Of a stretch of 64,000 bases of DNA, positions 50,428-61,193 are shown in pieces (the first letter of the stretch is position 1; each line of letters begins with the position of its first letter). A program made the position numbers and the translations under genes. The notes under the pieces are model-generated. The model was not told the DNA's origin. It saw nothing but the letters and a program-made list of their open reading frames with translations, and did no database searches. Source of the stretch: JAICND01 sp040905905 (lineage in GTDB: Bacteria; Actinomycetota; Acidimicrobiia; Spongiisociales; ZC4RG35); assembly GCA_040905905.1 (NCBI GenBank), contig JBBDQN010000047.1, forward strand, positions 20,731 through 84,730, read 5' to 3'.

Positions 50428-51981
50428 CTAGTCGGCGTCCTCCTCGTCGATGCCAAGCGGGATGCCATGAGTGGCCGCTTCCTCATGTAGCAGCACCCCT
50501 CGTCCCCCACAGTTGGGGCAGGTTTCGGAGAAACTCTCCAACAAGCCGGCCGAGACGTTTTTCCGGGTCATCTCGACCAGACCGAGATGGGAAACATCGA
50601 AAACCTGAGTCCGGGTTTTGTCCTTGGCGAGGGTCTCCCGGAGGCGCCGCAACACTTTCTGCTGACTGATCTCGATCTCCATATCGATGAAGTCGATCAC
50701 GATGATGCCGCCGATGTCGCGCAGTCGAAGCTGGCGTCCGATCTCCTCGGCGGCCTCCAGGTTGTTCTGAAGGACGGTGTCCTCGAGATTGGAAGATCCA
50801 ACAAATCGGCCGGTGTTGACATCGATAACGGTGAGGGCTTCCGTGCGATCTATAACGAGGTGGCCGCCCGACGGTAGGTAGACCTTGCGGTCGAGTGCTT
50901 TGCGGAGCTGGTCTTCGACGTGGTAGCGCTCGAACAGAGGAAGCTCTTCGTTGTAGAGAGAGACCTTGGAGACGAGATCCGGTGCGGTGGAACGTAAGTA
51001 GTTCAGAACCTGCTCGTAGGCGCCTGTGTTGTCGAGAAGGAGACGGCGAAAGTCCCCGGTGAAATGTTCCCGGATCACCCTGATAAGCAGATCCGGTTCC
51101 TCGTGGACCCGCCGGGGAGCCCCACCTGCGGCTGACTCGGTGACGATCCGGTCCCACATCTTGACGAGGCGGTCGATGTCAGCGGCGATCTCCTCGGCCG
51201 AGGCGTACATGGCGGCCGTACGGACAATGACGCCATAACCGGCCGGTTTGACCTGGCTGAGGACTTCCCGCAGTCGGAGTCGTTCATTGTCAGGAAGTCG
51301 CCGCGAGATTCCCTGGCTGTCGGAGTCAGGGACGAGAACCAGGTAACGCCCGGCGAGGGAAGGCAGCCCGGTGAGACGGGCGCCTTTGGCCCCCATAGCG
51401 TCTTTGACCACCTGGACCAGTACCTCGTCCCCCTCCTGTAGAACCTCTTCGATCCGCGGCTGGCGATTGCCGAAGCGTGAAGGATCGACCTTGACGTCTG
51501 CCGCGTAGAGGACCCCGTTTTTGGCAGCGCCGAAGTCGATGAAGGCTGCCTCCATCCCCGGAAGGACATTTCGGACCTTGCCAAGGTAGATGTTGCCCAC
51601 CACCGATGCCCGGTCTTGCCGGGCGATGTAGTGCTCAACCAGCACCGGGCCTTCCAGGACCACAACCTGGGTTTGATGGGGCAATACGCGTACCAGCATC
51701 TGCTTCCGCCCCGACTCGACAGGGATGATGATCTCTTCGTCGCGGGGACGCTCCCAACCGCGGCTCGTCTGCATCCGGGGCTGCTCGGGTCGCGGTCGCT
51801 CCGTGCGAGGAGCCCGACCGGTTCTGGAACCACCCTTGTCAGCCGGCTGTGATTTGGGGCCCTCGATGACCCGGGTGATCTCGACCTTCTCGCGACCTAC
51901 CCGGGAGGTCTTGCGCTCTTCGGTGATCTCGCCCGACCCGCGGCGAATCACCTGTGGTTGCTTCCTGCGGAACAACGACAT
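50428..51981 (-). CDS. rne: Ribonuclease E/G family protein
   Basis: From ATG 51981 (CAGGAG upstream) 517 residues. A basic N-terminal extension of about 110 residues (RVGREKVEITRV, TERPRPEQPRMQTSRGWERPRDEE) is followed by an S1-like domain (IYLGKVRNVLPGMEAAFIDFGAAKNGVLYAADV) and the RNase E/G catalytic core, with DRTEALTVIDVNTGRFVG, IGGIIVIDFIDMEI and the zinc-link CPNCGGRG. It degrades mRNA and processes rRNA/tRNA. The order next to rplU-rpmA is typical for actinobacteria. It lacks a long C-terminal scaffold, so it is RNase G-like with extra sequence at the front. Confidence 0.9.
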   Translation of the reverse strand: MSLFRRKQPQVIRRGSGEITEERKTSRVGREKVEITRVIEGPKSQPADKGGSRTGRAPRTERPRPEQPRMQTSRGWERPRDEEIIIPVESGRKQMLVRVLPHQTQVVVLEGPVLVEHYIARQDRASVVGNIYLGKVRNVLPGMEAAFIDFGAAKNGVLYAADVKVDPSRFGNRQPRIEEVLQEGDEVLVQVVKDAMGAKGARLTGLPSLAGRYLVLVPDSDSQGISRRLPDNERLRLREVLSQVKPAGYGVIVRTAAMYASAEEIAADIDRLVKMWDRIVTESAAGGAPRRVHEEPDLLIRVIREHFTGDFRRLLLDNTGAYEQVLNYLRSTAPDLVSKVSLYNEELPLFERYHVEDQLRKALDRKVYLPSGGHLVIDRTEALTVIDVNTGRFVGSSNLEDTVLQNNLEAAEEIGRQLRLRDIGGIIVIDFIDMEIEISQQKVLRRLRETLAKDKTRTQVFDVSHLGLVEMTRKNVSAGLLESFSETCPNCGGRGVLLHEEAATHGIPLGIDEEDAD

Positions 51982-52219
51982 CTGTTGAAACTCCTGACTG
52001 CACTGGACCGGGGAGGCCGGCGGTTTTCCTGGAACCGCTGACTTCCTGGATGACGGAACCGATCCGAGTGCGAGCCAGGTTGCCTCCGAAGAAAGTCCCG
52101 GAGAAAGGGAAGATCCAGGTTGCAACGAGCAAGTGGCTCAAAGACACGCCGGTTCCGTAGAGAACGGGAAAATCGCCGCTCGCCTGGAGCGGCACCGTCA
52201 GGTTAGCACCCGCGCCTCG

Positions 52220-52819
52220 TCACTCCCAGGAGACCTCAGCCAGCTCAAAGCTCGGCTGTTGTGCCTCCTCCGGCAGATAACAGGCCCGGCAGCGGGCCTC
52301 ATAAGAGCCAACGGCGCCCAGGACCACAAGGTCGTCCGATCTGACGATTCGTTGGGTGAAGAGCCCCGGCCCACCGCAGCGATGGCACACGGCCAGCATC
52401 TTGGTGACGAACTCTGCCCGACCGGAGAGGGTGGGAATGGGCTCAAAGGGACGGCGCATGTAGTCGGTGTCGAGGCCCGCCACGATCACCTGCTTGCCCG
52501 CATCGGCCAGTCGCTCGGCCACATCCACCAGCCCGAGATCGAAGAATTGTCCCTCGTCCACTCCCACTACGAGGGTGGCGTCGTCCACGGCCCGGAGGAG
52601 CTCGTCTGAACCCGAAACCGGTATCGCATCCACTTTCATCAGCGAGTGAGAAACGACTTCGCCATCCGAGAACCGAATGTCCAGGGAAGGTTTAAAGGTC
52701 TGGACCGGTACCCGGGCAATTCTGGATCGAGTCACCCTCCTGATCAGTTCTTCGCTTTTGCCGGAGAACATGGGACCGCAAATGACCTCGATCCAGCCGC
52801 GAGAGGAAGGACGGAACAT
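52220..52819 (-). CDS. tdk: Thymidine kinase (type II)
   Basis: A 199-residue enzyme phosphorylating thymidine in salvage. P loop ICGPMFSGKSEELIRR, VVGVDEGQFFDLGL (catalytic Glu), the lasso region FEPIPTLSGRAEFVTKMLAVCHRCGGPGLFTQRI with the zinc cysteines CHRC, and a second pair CRAC near the C terminus. There is no other gene in the 238 bases between it and the ribonuclease. It follows rodA by 52 bases. Confidence 0.93.
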   Translation of the reverse strand: MFRPSSRGWIEVICGPMFSGKSEELIRRVTRSRIARVPVQTFKPSLDIRFSDGEVVSHSLMKVDAIPVSGSDELLRAVDDATLVVGVDEGQFFDLGLVDVAERLADAGKQVIVAGLDTDYMRRPFEPIPTLSGRAEFVTKMLAVCHRCGGPGLFTQRIVRSDDLVVLGAVGSYEARCRACYLPEEAQQPSFELAEVSWE

Positions 52820-52871
52820 GGCGGGTCACCCTACCTTGCACGTTGCCAGCGCGGGTGCGCGGGGACGAAGG

Positions 52872-54032
52872 TCACAGGACCGAGTTTTCTCCGGGCACAG
52901 GCGACCGCCGCAGCCATACGGAATTGGCGATACCGAGGGCGATCGAAAAGTTGAGAAAGGAGGAGCCTCCTGCGCTCATGAACGGGAGAGGAAGACCGGT
53001 CACCGGCATGATCCCGACTGTCATGCCGATGTTGATGAAGACATGAAACATGAACATGGCGGCTATCCCCAGGGTGATCAACGCCCCAAAGCGGTCGCGG
53101 GAGTTGGCGGCGATCACCAATAGTCGCCAGATAAGAACCAAGTAGGCGAGAACCACCAGAATCGCGCCGATGAACCCGAGCTGCTCACCCACCGCGGTGA
53201 AGATGAAGTCGGTCCCCTGCTCCGGCACATACTGAAAATTGGTCTGTTGTCCTTCGAACAGGCCCTTGCCGAATAGCTGGCCGGAGCCGACCGCAAGCTT
53301 CGACTGGCGCAAGTTCCAGCCAATACCGGTGGGATCGATGCTGGGATTCATGAGCACCCGAATGCGGTCGAGCTGATAGCCCAGCAGCCAACCCTGTTGA
53401 ACCACCAGGGTGGCGGTGAGGACAGCACTCCCTGACAGGAGAAGGAGCTGACGCCCCGACATCCCCGCCCCGAAGAGCATCACCACCACCACAAAAGAAA
53501 ACACCAACATGGTCCCAAGGTCGGGTTGCAAGAAGATGAGGGCGCCCGGTACTGCCAAGATCGCCAACCCCTGAATGACTCGCGACCAGCTCAGACGGGC
53601 GGCCGGCCGCCCCAAAATGGCCGCCAGGGCGATGACACACACCGTCTTCGAAAACTCGGATGGCTGCAGCTGAAAGAAACCGAGGTCGATCCAACGTCGG
53701 GCGCCGTTTACGGGCGGAAACAGGAACACGAGAGGCAACAACACCATCATGCCCACGTAGAGGCCGGGCACGAGGTGTCGCAATTCTCGATAGTCGAACA
53801 TCGACACGGCCACGAACAGGATCAACCCGGCAGCCACGAAGATCATCTGGCGCTCCATCGAGAACGAGGCCGGGAGGTTGCTACGTTCGAGGCCGACCCG
53901 CGTGGCCGAGTAGATCATGAGCAGCCCCAGGAGGGCGATAGCGAAGATCGTCAGGAACAGCACCCGGTCGGGGCGGTTACGACGCCGATCACCAATGGCG
54001 GGAGGAGCATCACGATGAGCCAGAAGGGTCAT
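52872..54032 (-). CDS. rodA: Rod shape-determining glycan polymerase RodA
   Basis: A 386-residue SEDS-family membrane protein with about ten helices. NGARRWIDLGFFQLQPSEFSKT and VNIGMTVGIMPVTGLPLPFMSAGGSSFLNF are SEDS signatures; the WIDLG...PSE block carries the catalytic Asp region. It polymerises lipid II during elongation with its PBP2 partner, whose gene overlaps it by one base. The rod operon order is mreB-mreC-mreD-mrdA-rodA. Confidence 0.93.
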   Translation of the reverse strand: MTLLAHRDAPPAIGDRRRNRPDRVLFLTIFAIALLGLLMIYSATRVGLERSNLPASFSMERQMIFVAAGLILFVAVSMFDYRELRHLVPGLYVGMMVLLPLVFLFPPVNGARRWIDLGFFQLQPSEFSKTVCVIALAAILGRPAARLSWSRVIQGLAILAVPGALIFLQPDLGTMLVFSFVVVVMLFGAGMSGRQLLLLSGSAVLTATLVVQQGWLLGYQLDRIRVLMNPSIDPTGIGWNLRQSKLAVGSGQLFGKGLFEGQQTNFQYVPEQGTDFIFTAVGEQLGFIGAILVVLAYLVLIWRLLVIAANSRDRFGALITLGIAAMFMFHVFINIGMTVGIMPVTGLPLPFMSAGGSSFLNFSIALGIANSVWLRRSPVPGENSVL

Positions 54033-55996
54033 CAGTCCGCCTCCTCGCCTTCCACGATCGGGGTGGGACTCTCTCCCATCAGGTACTGCATGATGTGGCG
54101 GGCCACAGGCGCCGCTACCCTACCGCCGCTCCCGCCCTCGTCGATAACCACTGCCACGACCCAGCGGGGATCGTCAATCGGGCCCAGTCCGACGAACCAG
54201 GCGTGGTTGTCCTTGTTGATGAGCGTCTGACCGGTGCCCGTCTTTCCGCCGACCTGGTCAAGGGAATCGCCAAATTTGTCGAATGCGACCGAAGCCGTTC
54301 CCCGGGTGACCACCCGATTCATGTCCCCGAGAAAGCTCTGCACAGTGCCGGGGGATATGTCGACCTGGCGGATGACTGTCGGTTGGGCCTGAAATATGGT
54401 CTCACCCGACCGTCCCACGATGCGACCTACAACATGGGGGCGATAGACAGTCCCACCATTGGCAATGGCGGCGTATGACATGGCGACCTGGAGCGGGGTG
54501 GCAGCGAGAGCACCCTGTCCGATGGCTACGTTCATGAGGTCGCCGCCCAGGAACGGTCCATCAGGGAACGTCAATCGTTCTGATGCCAGCCTGGCGGGGG
54601 CTTCCGGATTCTCCACCTGGAACTGTTTCCACTCTTCGAAGAGCGCCCGATCCGGGACGATTCCCGTGGCTTCCCCGGTGAGGTCGATGCCGCTCTGCTC
54701 CCCGAATCCGAGTTGGCGGGCCCAGTCCTGGATGATGCTTTCCTGGTCCGTGTTCTTGAATTCCCGCCAGGTTCCAAGCGCAACCGACCAGAAATAGATG
54801 TTGCACGACTGTTCGAAAGCCTCATGGACATCGAGGAAACCTTTGTCACCTCTGTACCAATCGTGGAATACGAAAGGGTCTCCTTCATCGGGCCCCTGCA
54901 ACCGCAACGTGCTGTTGCAATGAATCAGGCCTGACCTCGGATCGAGATTCTCCTCCGCCAGGGGGAGGTTCTCCTCCAAGGCTGCCACGTAGGTGATGGC
55001 CTTGAAGGTCGAGGCCGGAGGGTACAGACCCGCCACGGCGAGGTTGTTGAATGCTTGAGCGTCATTGAGCGCCAGGAAGGTCTCGGGATCAACCCCTTCC
55101 ACGAACAACGACGGATCGAAATCGGGGAACGACGCCAAAGCCAGAACGGCTCCGGTCTTGATATCGAGCACCACTACCGCCGCCCTCTGGGTGTCGTTAT
55201 AGACCTCTTCACCGTCGGCGCGATCGATTTGTTTGACTTGATTGGACAGCAGCACACCGCTCTCTAGAGCCTGTTCGGCGATCTCCTGCAATCGGAGATC
55301 CAGAGTCAAATAGAGGGCATCACCCGGTGTCGGAGCAACCGGTGGCCGCTCCTCGACAACTTCGGAGTTGCGATTGAGCCGCAGCTGTCGTGAACCCGGG
55401 TCACCTTGGAGATACTCGTCATAGACGCGCTCAACCCCCAACTTGCCAATTCTCAGGTTGGGATCGAGGTCAGTCCGGCTGTCGAGGTCGGTCTGATCGG
55501 GCAGACCAAGATGGCCGATGGCGTGGGCCATGGTCGGACCAACCAGATAGACCCGCTCCGGAATCTTCTCGATGCCCACCCCCGGCAGGTCGGACAACTG
55601 TTCCTGTATCCGATAGGCCGTCTCGGCCGAAACCGTGGTGACCGGGAAACGGCCGTTGACTCCGGCGTCCTCGTAAAGCTTCTCGAGATCGGAAGCCGGA
55701 ATCGCGAGAAGGCCAGAGAGTCGTTGGATGAGATCGGCCCGTGCCTCGGGGTCGACGAACCGCCGATCGACCACCACTTGGGGGACAAATCGGCTGGTCA
55801 CCAACAGGTTGCCGCTCCGATCGAAGATGTCGCCCCGGGGCGCCTGGCTATTGATGGTGACCCAGGTCTGCTCCTCGGCGATCACCGCGCTCTGGGCCCC
55901 TTCCGCCACCTGCACGAACCACAACCTGACGCCCAGCACCCCGAACATGCTGACAAACAAGGCCGACACCAGGGTGAGGCGGGTTCCGAACTTCAT
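54032..55996 (-). CDS. mrdA: Penicillin-binding protein 2 (transpeptidase)
   Basis: A 654-residue class B PBP with an N-terminal membrane anchor (LVSALFVSMFGVLGVRLWFVQVAEGA), a dimerisation domain, and a transpeptidase domain with AGLYPPASTFKAITY (SxxK), SCN at the second motif, and VGGKTGTGQT (KTG). It crosslinks peptidoglycan for side-wall growth with RodA and the Mre complex. Coupled at both ends: ATGA with mreD and a shared base with rodA. Confidence 0.93.
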   Translation of the reverse strand: MKFGTRLTLVSALFVSMFGVLGVRLWFVQVAEGAQSAVIAEEQTWVTINSQAPRGDIFDRSGNLLVTSRFVPQVVVDRRFVDPEARADLIQRLSGLLAIPASDLEKLYEDAGVNGRFPVTTVSAETAYRIQEQLSDLPGVGIEKIPERVYLVGPTMAHAIGHLGLPDQTDLDSRTDLDPNLRIGKLGVERVYDEYLQGDPGSRQLRLNRNSEVVEERPPVAPTPGDALYLTLDLRLQEIAEQALESGVLLSNQVKQIDRADGEEVYNDTQRAAVVVLDIKTGAVLALASFPDFDPSLFVEGVDPETFLALNDAQAFNNLAVAGLYPPASTFKAITYVAALEENLPLAEENLDPRSGLIHCNSTLRLQGPDEGDPFVFHDWYRGDKGFLDVHEAFEQSCNIYFWSVALGTWREFKNTDQESIIQDWARQLGFGEQSGIDLTGEATGIVPDRALFEEWKQFQVENPEAPARLASERLTFPDGPFLGGDLMNVAIGQGALAATPLQVAMSYAAIANGGTVYRPHVVGRIVGRSGETIFQAQPTVIRQVDISPGTVQSFLGDMNRVVTRGTASVAFDKFGDSLDQVGGKTGTGQTLINKDNHAWFVGLGPIDDPRWVVAVVIDEGGSGGRVAAPVARHIMQYLMGESPTPIVEGEEAD

Positions 55997-56490
55997 GTCC
56001 TCCGTGCTCCCGCCTGATAGAGCCTTGTCACCGGAATGGCCAGAATTCCTGCTGCCACCAGATTGGCCAGGGGCACTTGTATCAGTCGACGAAACACCTG
56101 GCCCCCCATTTCAGCGGACTGGCCAAATAACACTCCCACTGTGAGGAAGAAGGCTACCGAAACCAGTGTGAGAAGCCCGGCCCAGACTCCCACCGCGAGA
56201 GGGTTGGAATCCGCCCGGCTTCGGGTTTGAACAGCGACAAAAGCGATAGCTGTATAGGTGAGGGCTCGAAGTCCCAGTACCGTGGTGCCGACCGAAACGT
56301 CCACCAGCAAACCAGCCACGAAACCAACCACCAGGGTCAACTCGGGGCGCAGGCTGAGCGAGGCGAGGATCACCACAACCACCACCAGGTCGGGTGTGAC
56401 GAACTCAAAACGACGGAAGACCGTGGCCTGGACGATCAAGGCGAGGACAGCCAGACCGAGAGAAATCAGGAGACCGCGAGCAGATCTCAT
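55993..56490 (-). CDS. mreD: Rod shape-determining protein MreD
   Basis: A 165-residue hydrophobic protein with about five membrane helices (RGLLISLGLAVLALIVQATVF, VTPDLVVVVVILASLSLRPELTLVVGFVAGLLVDVSVGTTVLG). MreD is poorly conserved, but size, topology and position between mreC and PBP2 make the identification safe. The start overlaps mreC by four bases. Confidence 0.9.
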   Translation of the reverse strand: MRSARGLLISLGLAVLALIVQATVFRRFEFVTPDLVVVVVILASLSLRPELTLVVGFVAGLLVDVSVGTTVLGLRALTYTAIAFVAVQTRSRADSNPLAVGVWAGLLTLVSVAFFLTVGVLFGQSAEMGGQVFRRLIQVPLANLVAAGILAIPVTRLYQAGARRT

Positions 56491-57395
56491 CCGCCCTCGG
56501 TTGTCGACGTTGCACCCGGGAGCGTGGTCGTGGTCGTAGAGGTCGTGGTGGTGGTTTCGCCAATTCCGGGTTCGGGGGGCCAGGTGATGACCAACACCAC
56601 CCGCAAGGTGGCGATGTTCGCAAAGGGCGCCACCAGGGCTGAGAGTGCCGTTCCTTCCAGCGCTGAGTCCTCGACGATCTCACCGACGGGGAGCCCGGCC
56701 GGAAAGTCAATCGATACCGACGAGGTCACCACTAAGTCACCCGCCAGGAGCGGTTCAATGGCGTCGAACACCTCCAGGATCAGCAAGTCGCTGCCGAGCT
56801 GGGAGTTGAGAATCCCGTTCTGACCACCAACCAACACGGTCACTCCCTCCCGGTCCTGGCTGATGGGCGCGACGGTAGCGAACCCCCCCGAAACCTCGAC
56901 TACCCGCCCGACCACGTAACCGTTGGGGTCGACCACTGGATGACCTACTGCCACTCCCTGATCCGTGCCCTTGTCGATCCAAAAACTGCTCTCGGTGAGG
57001 TCGGGCCGGCCGATCACGTTGGCGGGCGTGCGAGCGGTGGCTGCGTCTTCCAACTGCAGGTCGTAAAGCTGTTCTAGCACCTCGAGACGCGCCAGATCGT
57101 CTTCTACCCCGGCCAAATCGGCCTGGAGTCGCGCCACCTCAGCCTGGAGCGCTGCGTTCTCGGCCCGGAGGGTGGCCAGACCGGCCAGGCTATCGAGGAG
57201 GTCGGCGATGGGATCGATCACAAATGCCGAGACCCGTTGCAGGGGTGCAATGAGCGTCAGGGCTCCGCTTCTTACCCGTGCGGCCAGGTCCGACTCGGTC
57301 GTCCGCACGTCGAAGGTCATCATCACAAAGGCGATCACCACCAGGGTTACGAAGGTGGGGATTGTGCGATCTCGTCGGCCATCCCGATCCAGCAT
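56487..57395 (-). CDS. mreC: Rod shape-determining protein MreC
   Basis: A 302-residue membrane-anchored periplasmic protein. One N-terminal helix (IPTFVTLVVIAFVMMTF), a coiled coil at about 70-110 (LATLRAENAALQAEVARLQADLAGVEDDLARLEVLEQLY), then two beta-barrel domains with VIGRPDLTESSFWIDKGTDQGVAVGHPVVDPNGYVVGRVVEVSG. The C terminus ends in a Thr-rich stretch (GETTTTTSTTTTTLPGATSTTEGG) of the same kind as in the surface proteins of this window. It links the cytoskeletal MreB to PBP2. Confidence 0.93.
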   Translation of the reverse strand: MLDRDGRRDRTIPTFVTLVVIAFVMMTFDVRTTESDLAARVRSGALTLIAPLQRVSAFVIDPIADLLDSLAGLATLRAENAALQAEVARLQADLAGVEDDLARLEVLEQLYDLQLEDAATARTPANVIGRPDLTESSFWIDKGTDQGVAVGHPVVDPNGYVVGRVVEVSGGFATVAPISQDREGVTVLVGGQNGILNSQLGSDLLILEVFDAIEPLLAGDLVVTSSVSIDFPAGLPVGEIVEDSALEGTALSALVAPFANIATLRVVLVITWPPEPGIGETTTTTSTTTTTLPGATSTTEGG

Positions 57396-57426
57396 CAGAC
57401 ATTGCCGGCTGACCTCGCCGGCAAAC

Positions 57427-58449
<1,023 letters not shown>

Positions 58450-58564
58450 TAGCAGAAAACGGAGAGCGCGAAAAGAACCTGGCGAGTGTAGGACGGCGGG
58501 ATAGTCAACGCCATATGGAACCCGGAGGGTGGGAAGACCGGAGTTTGCAGGTACCGTCGGGGTC

Positions 58565-58966
58565 ATGCAGGAGCACACTTTTGTGATGATCAAGCCAGAC
58601 GGGGTGGCCCGGGGCCTGATAGGAGAGGTAATCGGACGCCTCGAGCGCAAGGGCCTGCGTCTTGAACGGATGCGGATGTTGACCATCACGGGGGAACTAG
58701 CCCGCCGCCACTACGAGGAACATGTCGATAAGCCCTTTTTCCCGGAGTTGCTGGAGTTCATTACCAGCGGACCGGTGGTGGCGATGGAGTGGTCCGGGCC
58801 GGGGGCGGTTGCCGCAGCCCGGGCTGTCATGGGTGCCACCGATCCCGCCAAGGCGCCTTTGGGGACAATCAGGGGAGACTTCGGGCTGGCAGTAACCCAG
58901 AACATCGTCCATGGTTCCGATGGCCCTGAGTCCGCCCGGCGCGAGTTGGAACTCTTCTTCGGCTGA
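58565..58966 (+). CDS. ndk: Nucleoside diphosphate kinase
   Basis: A 133-residue NDK starting at ATG 58565 (MQEHTFVMIKPDGVARGLIGEVI). The catalytic His lies in QNIVHGSDGPESARREL, and the Kpn loop region (ITSGPVVAMEWSGPGAV) is intact. It exchanges phosphate among NTPs. It ends 20 bases before the convergent folC. Confidence 0.95.
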   Translation: MQEHTFVMIKPDGVARGLIGEVIGRLERKGLRLERMRMLTITGELARRHYEEHVDKPFFPELLEFITSGPVVAMEWSGPGAVAAARAVMGATDPAKAPLGTIRGDFGLAVTQNIVHGSDGPESARRELELFFG

Positions 58967-58986
58967 ACTGGTCCAGTCACCGCCCG

Positions 58987-60300
58987 TCAGCGTTCGTTAC
59001 GTTGCACTTCTCCGTCACCCAGCACCAGGCTGCGCACGGCACCGACCAGATAGAGCGATCCGGTAACCAGTACGCCGAAATCCTGGCCGGCAGCTGTCCG
59101 GGCAGTTGCGAGGGCAGCGGCGACATCCTCCACTGCCTCGAACGGGACCCCGAGCATCTCCCCGGCGGCTTCAGCCAGCGCCTGCGCAGGCAATGCCCGG
59201 GGGGAGTCGGTGACGGTTGCTACGACCGAAAGAATCCGACCCTCGAGTTCGGGCAACATGCCGGTCAGGTCTTTGTCCTCCATCACTGCCAGGAGCACGA
59301 CCCACTTACGGCCACCAAATTCCTCCGTCAGGGCTGACCCCAAGACCTCAAAGCCCTCGGGGTTGTGGGCCCCATCGAGGAGGATGATGGGCGACCCCGG
59401 AATCAGCTCCATCCGACCCGGGGACGTGATCTGGGTGACGGCGTGACGCAAGGCGTCGTGATCGAGCTCTCGCCCGAGCAAAGCCTCCACTGCCGCAACC
59501 GCAACCGCAAGGTTGGTGGTCTGATGACGTCCGTGAAGCGGCAGGAATAAGTCGTCGTACTCCGCCCACGCACCCTCGATCCGGCAGTACCACCCCCCCA
59601 CTGCCAACGACGCTTCCGCTAACCGGTAGTCGTCCCCGTACGCAACATGGCTCACTCCGAGTTCAGCGGCGACTGCACGAGCTCGCTGTAAAGCTGGAGC
59701 TGGCAAGGGACCGGTGACGAGAATCGAGCCTGGTTTTACGATTCCAAGCTTTTCGTTGGCGATGGCCTCATAAGTGGTCCCAAGGATCTCAGTGTGATCG
59801 GCCCCGATACTGGTAATGACCGCTACATCGCCCCGGGCAACGTTGGTGGCGTCCAAACGGCCGCCCAACCCGACCTCGATCACAGCAGTGTCGACCGCCA
59901 AGTCGGCAAACCAGGCGAAGGCCATGGCTGCAGTGAGCTCGAAATAGGAGAGGCTCTGCTGGTACCGCTCCTGGTAGATGTCGGCGAACGCGGCCACGTC
60001 TGCCACTGCTTGTGCAAACTCGTCTCTGCTGGCCGGACGCCCGTTGGCGCTAACACGCTCCTCGATTCGTTCTAAATGGGGGGAAGTGAAGGTGCCCGTG
60101 TTGAGGCCATGCGCCACCACGATTGAGGTCACGATGCGACTGGTGGAGGTCTTGCCGTTGGTCCCAGCAATATGCACGATGGGGTAGCCGTCCTCGGGGT
60201 GACCCATCATCTCCATCAGGGTGGCGATGCGATCGAGCCCTGGCTTCATGCCTACGCCAATGTGCCGCTCGAGATAGGCGACCGCGGCGTCGTAGTCCAT
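58987..60300 (-). CDS. folC: Folylpolyglutamate synthase / dihydrofolate synthase
   Basis: A 437-residue Mur-ligase-fold enzyme. It has the P loop IVHIAGTNGKTSTSRIV, the family motif FTSPHLERIEERV, AFAWFADLAVDTAVIEVGLGGRLDATNV, and the late DGAHNPEGFEVL. It adds glutamate to folates, and perhaps also to dihydropteroate. The usual actinobacterial neighbour valS is not within the window. Confidence 0.93.
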   Translation of the reverse strand: MDYDAAVAYLERHIGVGMKPGLDRIATLMEMMGHPEDGYPIVHIAGTNGKTSTSRIVTSIVVAHGLNTGTFTSPHLERIEERVSANGRPASRDEFAQAVADVAAFADIYQERYQQSLSYFELTAAMAFAWFADLAVDTAVIEVGLGGRLDATNVARGDVAVITSIGADHTEILGTTYEAIANEKLGIVKPGSILVTGPLPAPALQRARAVAAELGVSHVAYGDDYRLAEASLAVGGWYCRIEGAWAEYDDLFLPLHGRHQTTNLAVAVAAVEALLGRELDHDALRHAVTQITSPGRMELIPGSPIILLDGAHNPEGFEVLGSALTEEFGGRKWVVLLAVMEDKDLTGMLPELEGRILSVVATVTDSPRALPAQALAEAAGEMLGVPFEAVEDVAAALATARTAAGQDFGVLVTGSLYLVGAVRSLVLGDGEVQRNER

Positions 60301-60345
60301 GGAGCCGCAGGATACGAAGGATTCGTGTGGCCGGTTAGTGAGGGC

Positions 60346-61050
60346 TCAGGACCAGGTACGAGGCGCGGACGTATCGTCTCGGCGGCGAGACAATGCCGCC
60401 AAGAGCACTCCGAGGGCCACCATACCGGCACCCGTCACCGCCAGGGAGGCATTGGTCATCCCCGTGAACGGCAGAGTTGAGGCGGTTCCACCGACTTGTG
60501 GGTTGCTGGGGGGGGTTACCACAATTCCGCTGACCACAACTTCGGGTTCAGTGGTTGTCGATGACAGGGCCGTTGTAACCGAAACCTCCGCTGTGGTGGT
60601 CGTCGCCGCTGTAGTGGTCGGAGCCGCCGTGGTGGTCGGACCCTCACACGCTGCTGGCACGATCACTGTTGTTTCTCGGAATTCGTCCGCAGGTACGAGT
60701 GTCGTTAGTTCCGCGTTCGAGTAGAAACCGAGCGTCGCCGTAGCCCGAAGAGTCACAGTCTCCCCGTTGAGAGCCAAAAACTCGCCCGAGAACATGTGGT
60801 TATTCCCAACGTTGTATTCGCCGATTGCCACCACGAGATCGTCTCCAGGAAGCACCCTGGTGATCACCACTGAATCGTCGGGGGTGGTGCGCTGGAAAAC
60901 GTGGTCGCTTTCCCATGATTCTGAGTTCCACGACACAGTCCCGTCACATTCGGCGCTAGCGCGGATCTTGGGATGAGTAGCAAATGCCGGAAGCGCTAAG
61001 GCGAACACGGCAACCACGAGGACAGTGGCAGCCAGCAATTTCCGCTTCAT
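60346..61050 (-). CDS. LPFTG-anchored surface protein (paralogue 1)
   Basis: From ATG 61050 234 residues: signal peptide MKRKLLAATVLVVAVFALALPAFA, then a beta-type ectodomain of about 110 residues (SAECDGTVSWNSESW; VVITRVLPGDDLVVAIG; GETVTLRATATLGFYSNAELTTL). A Thr-rich linker (GPTTTAAPTTTAATTTTAEV) leads to the sorting signal STLPFTGM, a membrane helix and the tail RRRDDTSAPRTWS. Sortase attachment to the cell wall is expected; no sortase gene is in the window. It is clearly homologous to the next gene over the whole ectodomain, so they arose by tandem duplication. Function unknown. Confidence 0.8.
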   Translation of the reverse strand: MKRKLLAATVLVVAVFALALPAFATHPKIRASAECDGTVSWNSESWESDHVFQRTTPDDSVVITRVLPGDDLVVAIGEYNVGNNHMFSGEFLALNGETVTLRATATLGFYSNAELTTLVPADEFRETTVIVPAACEGPTTTAAPTTTAATTTTAEVSVTTALSSTTTEPEVVVSGIVVTPPSNPQVGGTASTLPFTGMTNASLAVTGAGMVALGVLLAALSRRRDDTSAPRTWS

Positions 61051-61144
61051 GGTGCAGCGATCGACCTTAGCCTGGAGGTGTCTGTGACTGCCGAGGATTA
61101 TGACATCCTTGTGTTCTGCCTCCAAAAACCGCGATAACACCTAC

Positions 61145-61172
61145 CTTTGGGGGCCCCTGAGGGCCCCCAAAG
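61145..61172 (-). terminator. Terminator between surface protein genes 2 and 1
   Basis: A perfect 12-bp stem, CTTTGGGGGCCC with GGGCCCCCAAAG, around a CTGA loop, 22 bases beyond the stop codon of the upstream gene. No long U tract, but the stem is very stable. It implies separate transcripts for the two paralogues. Confidence 0.6.
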
Positions 61173-61193
61173 AGTATCTCGTAGCTTGTCCGT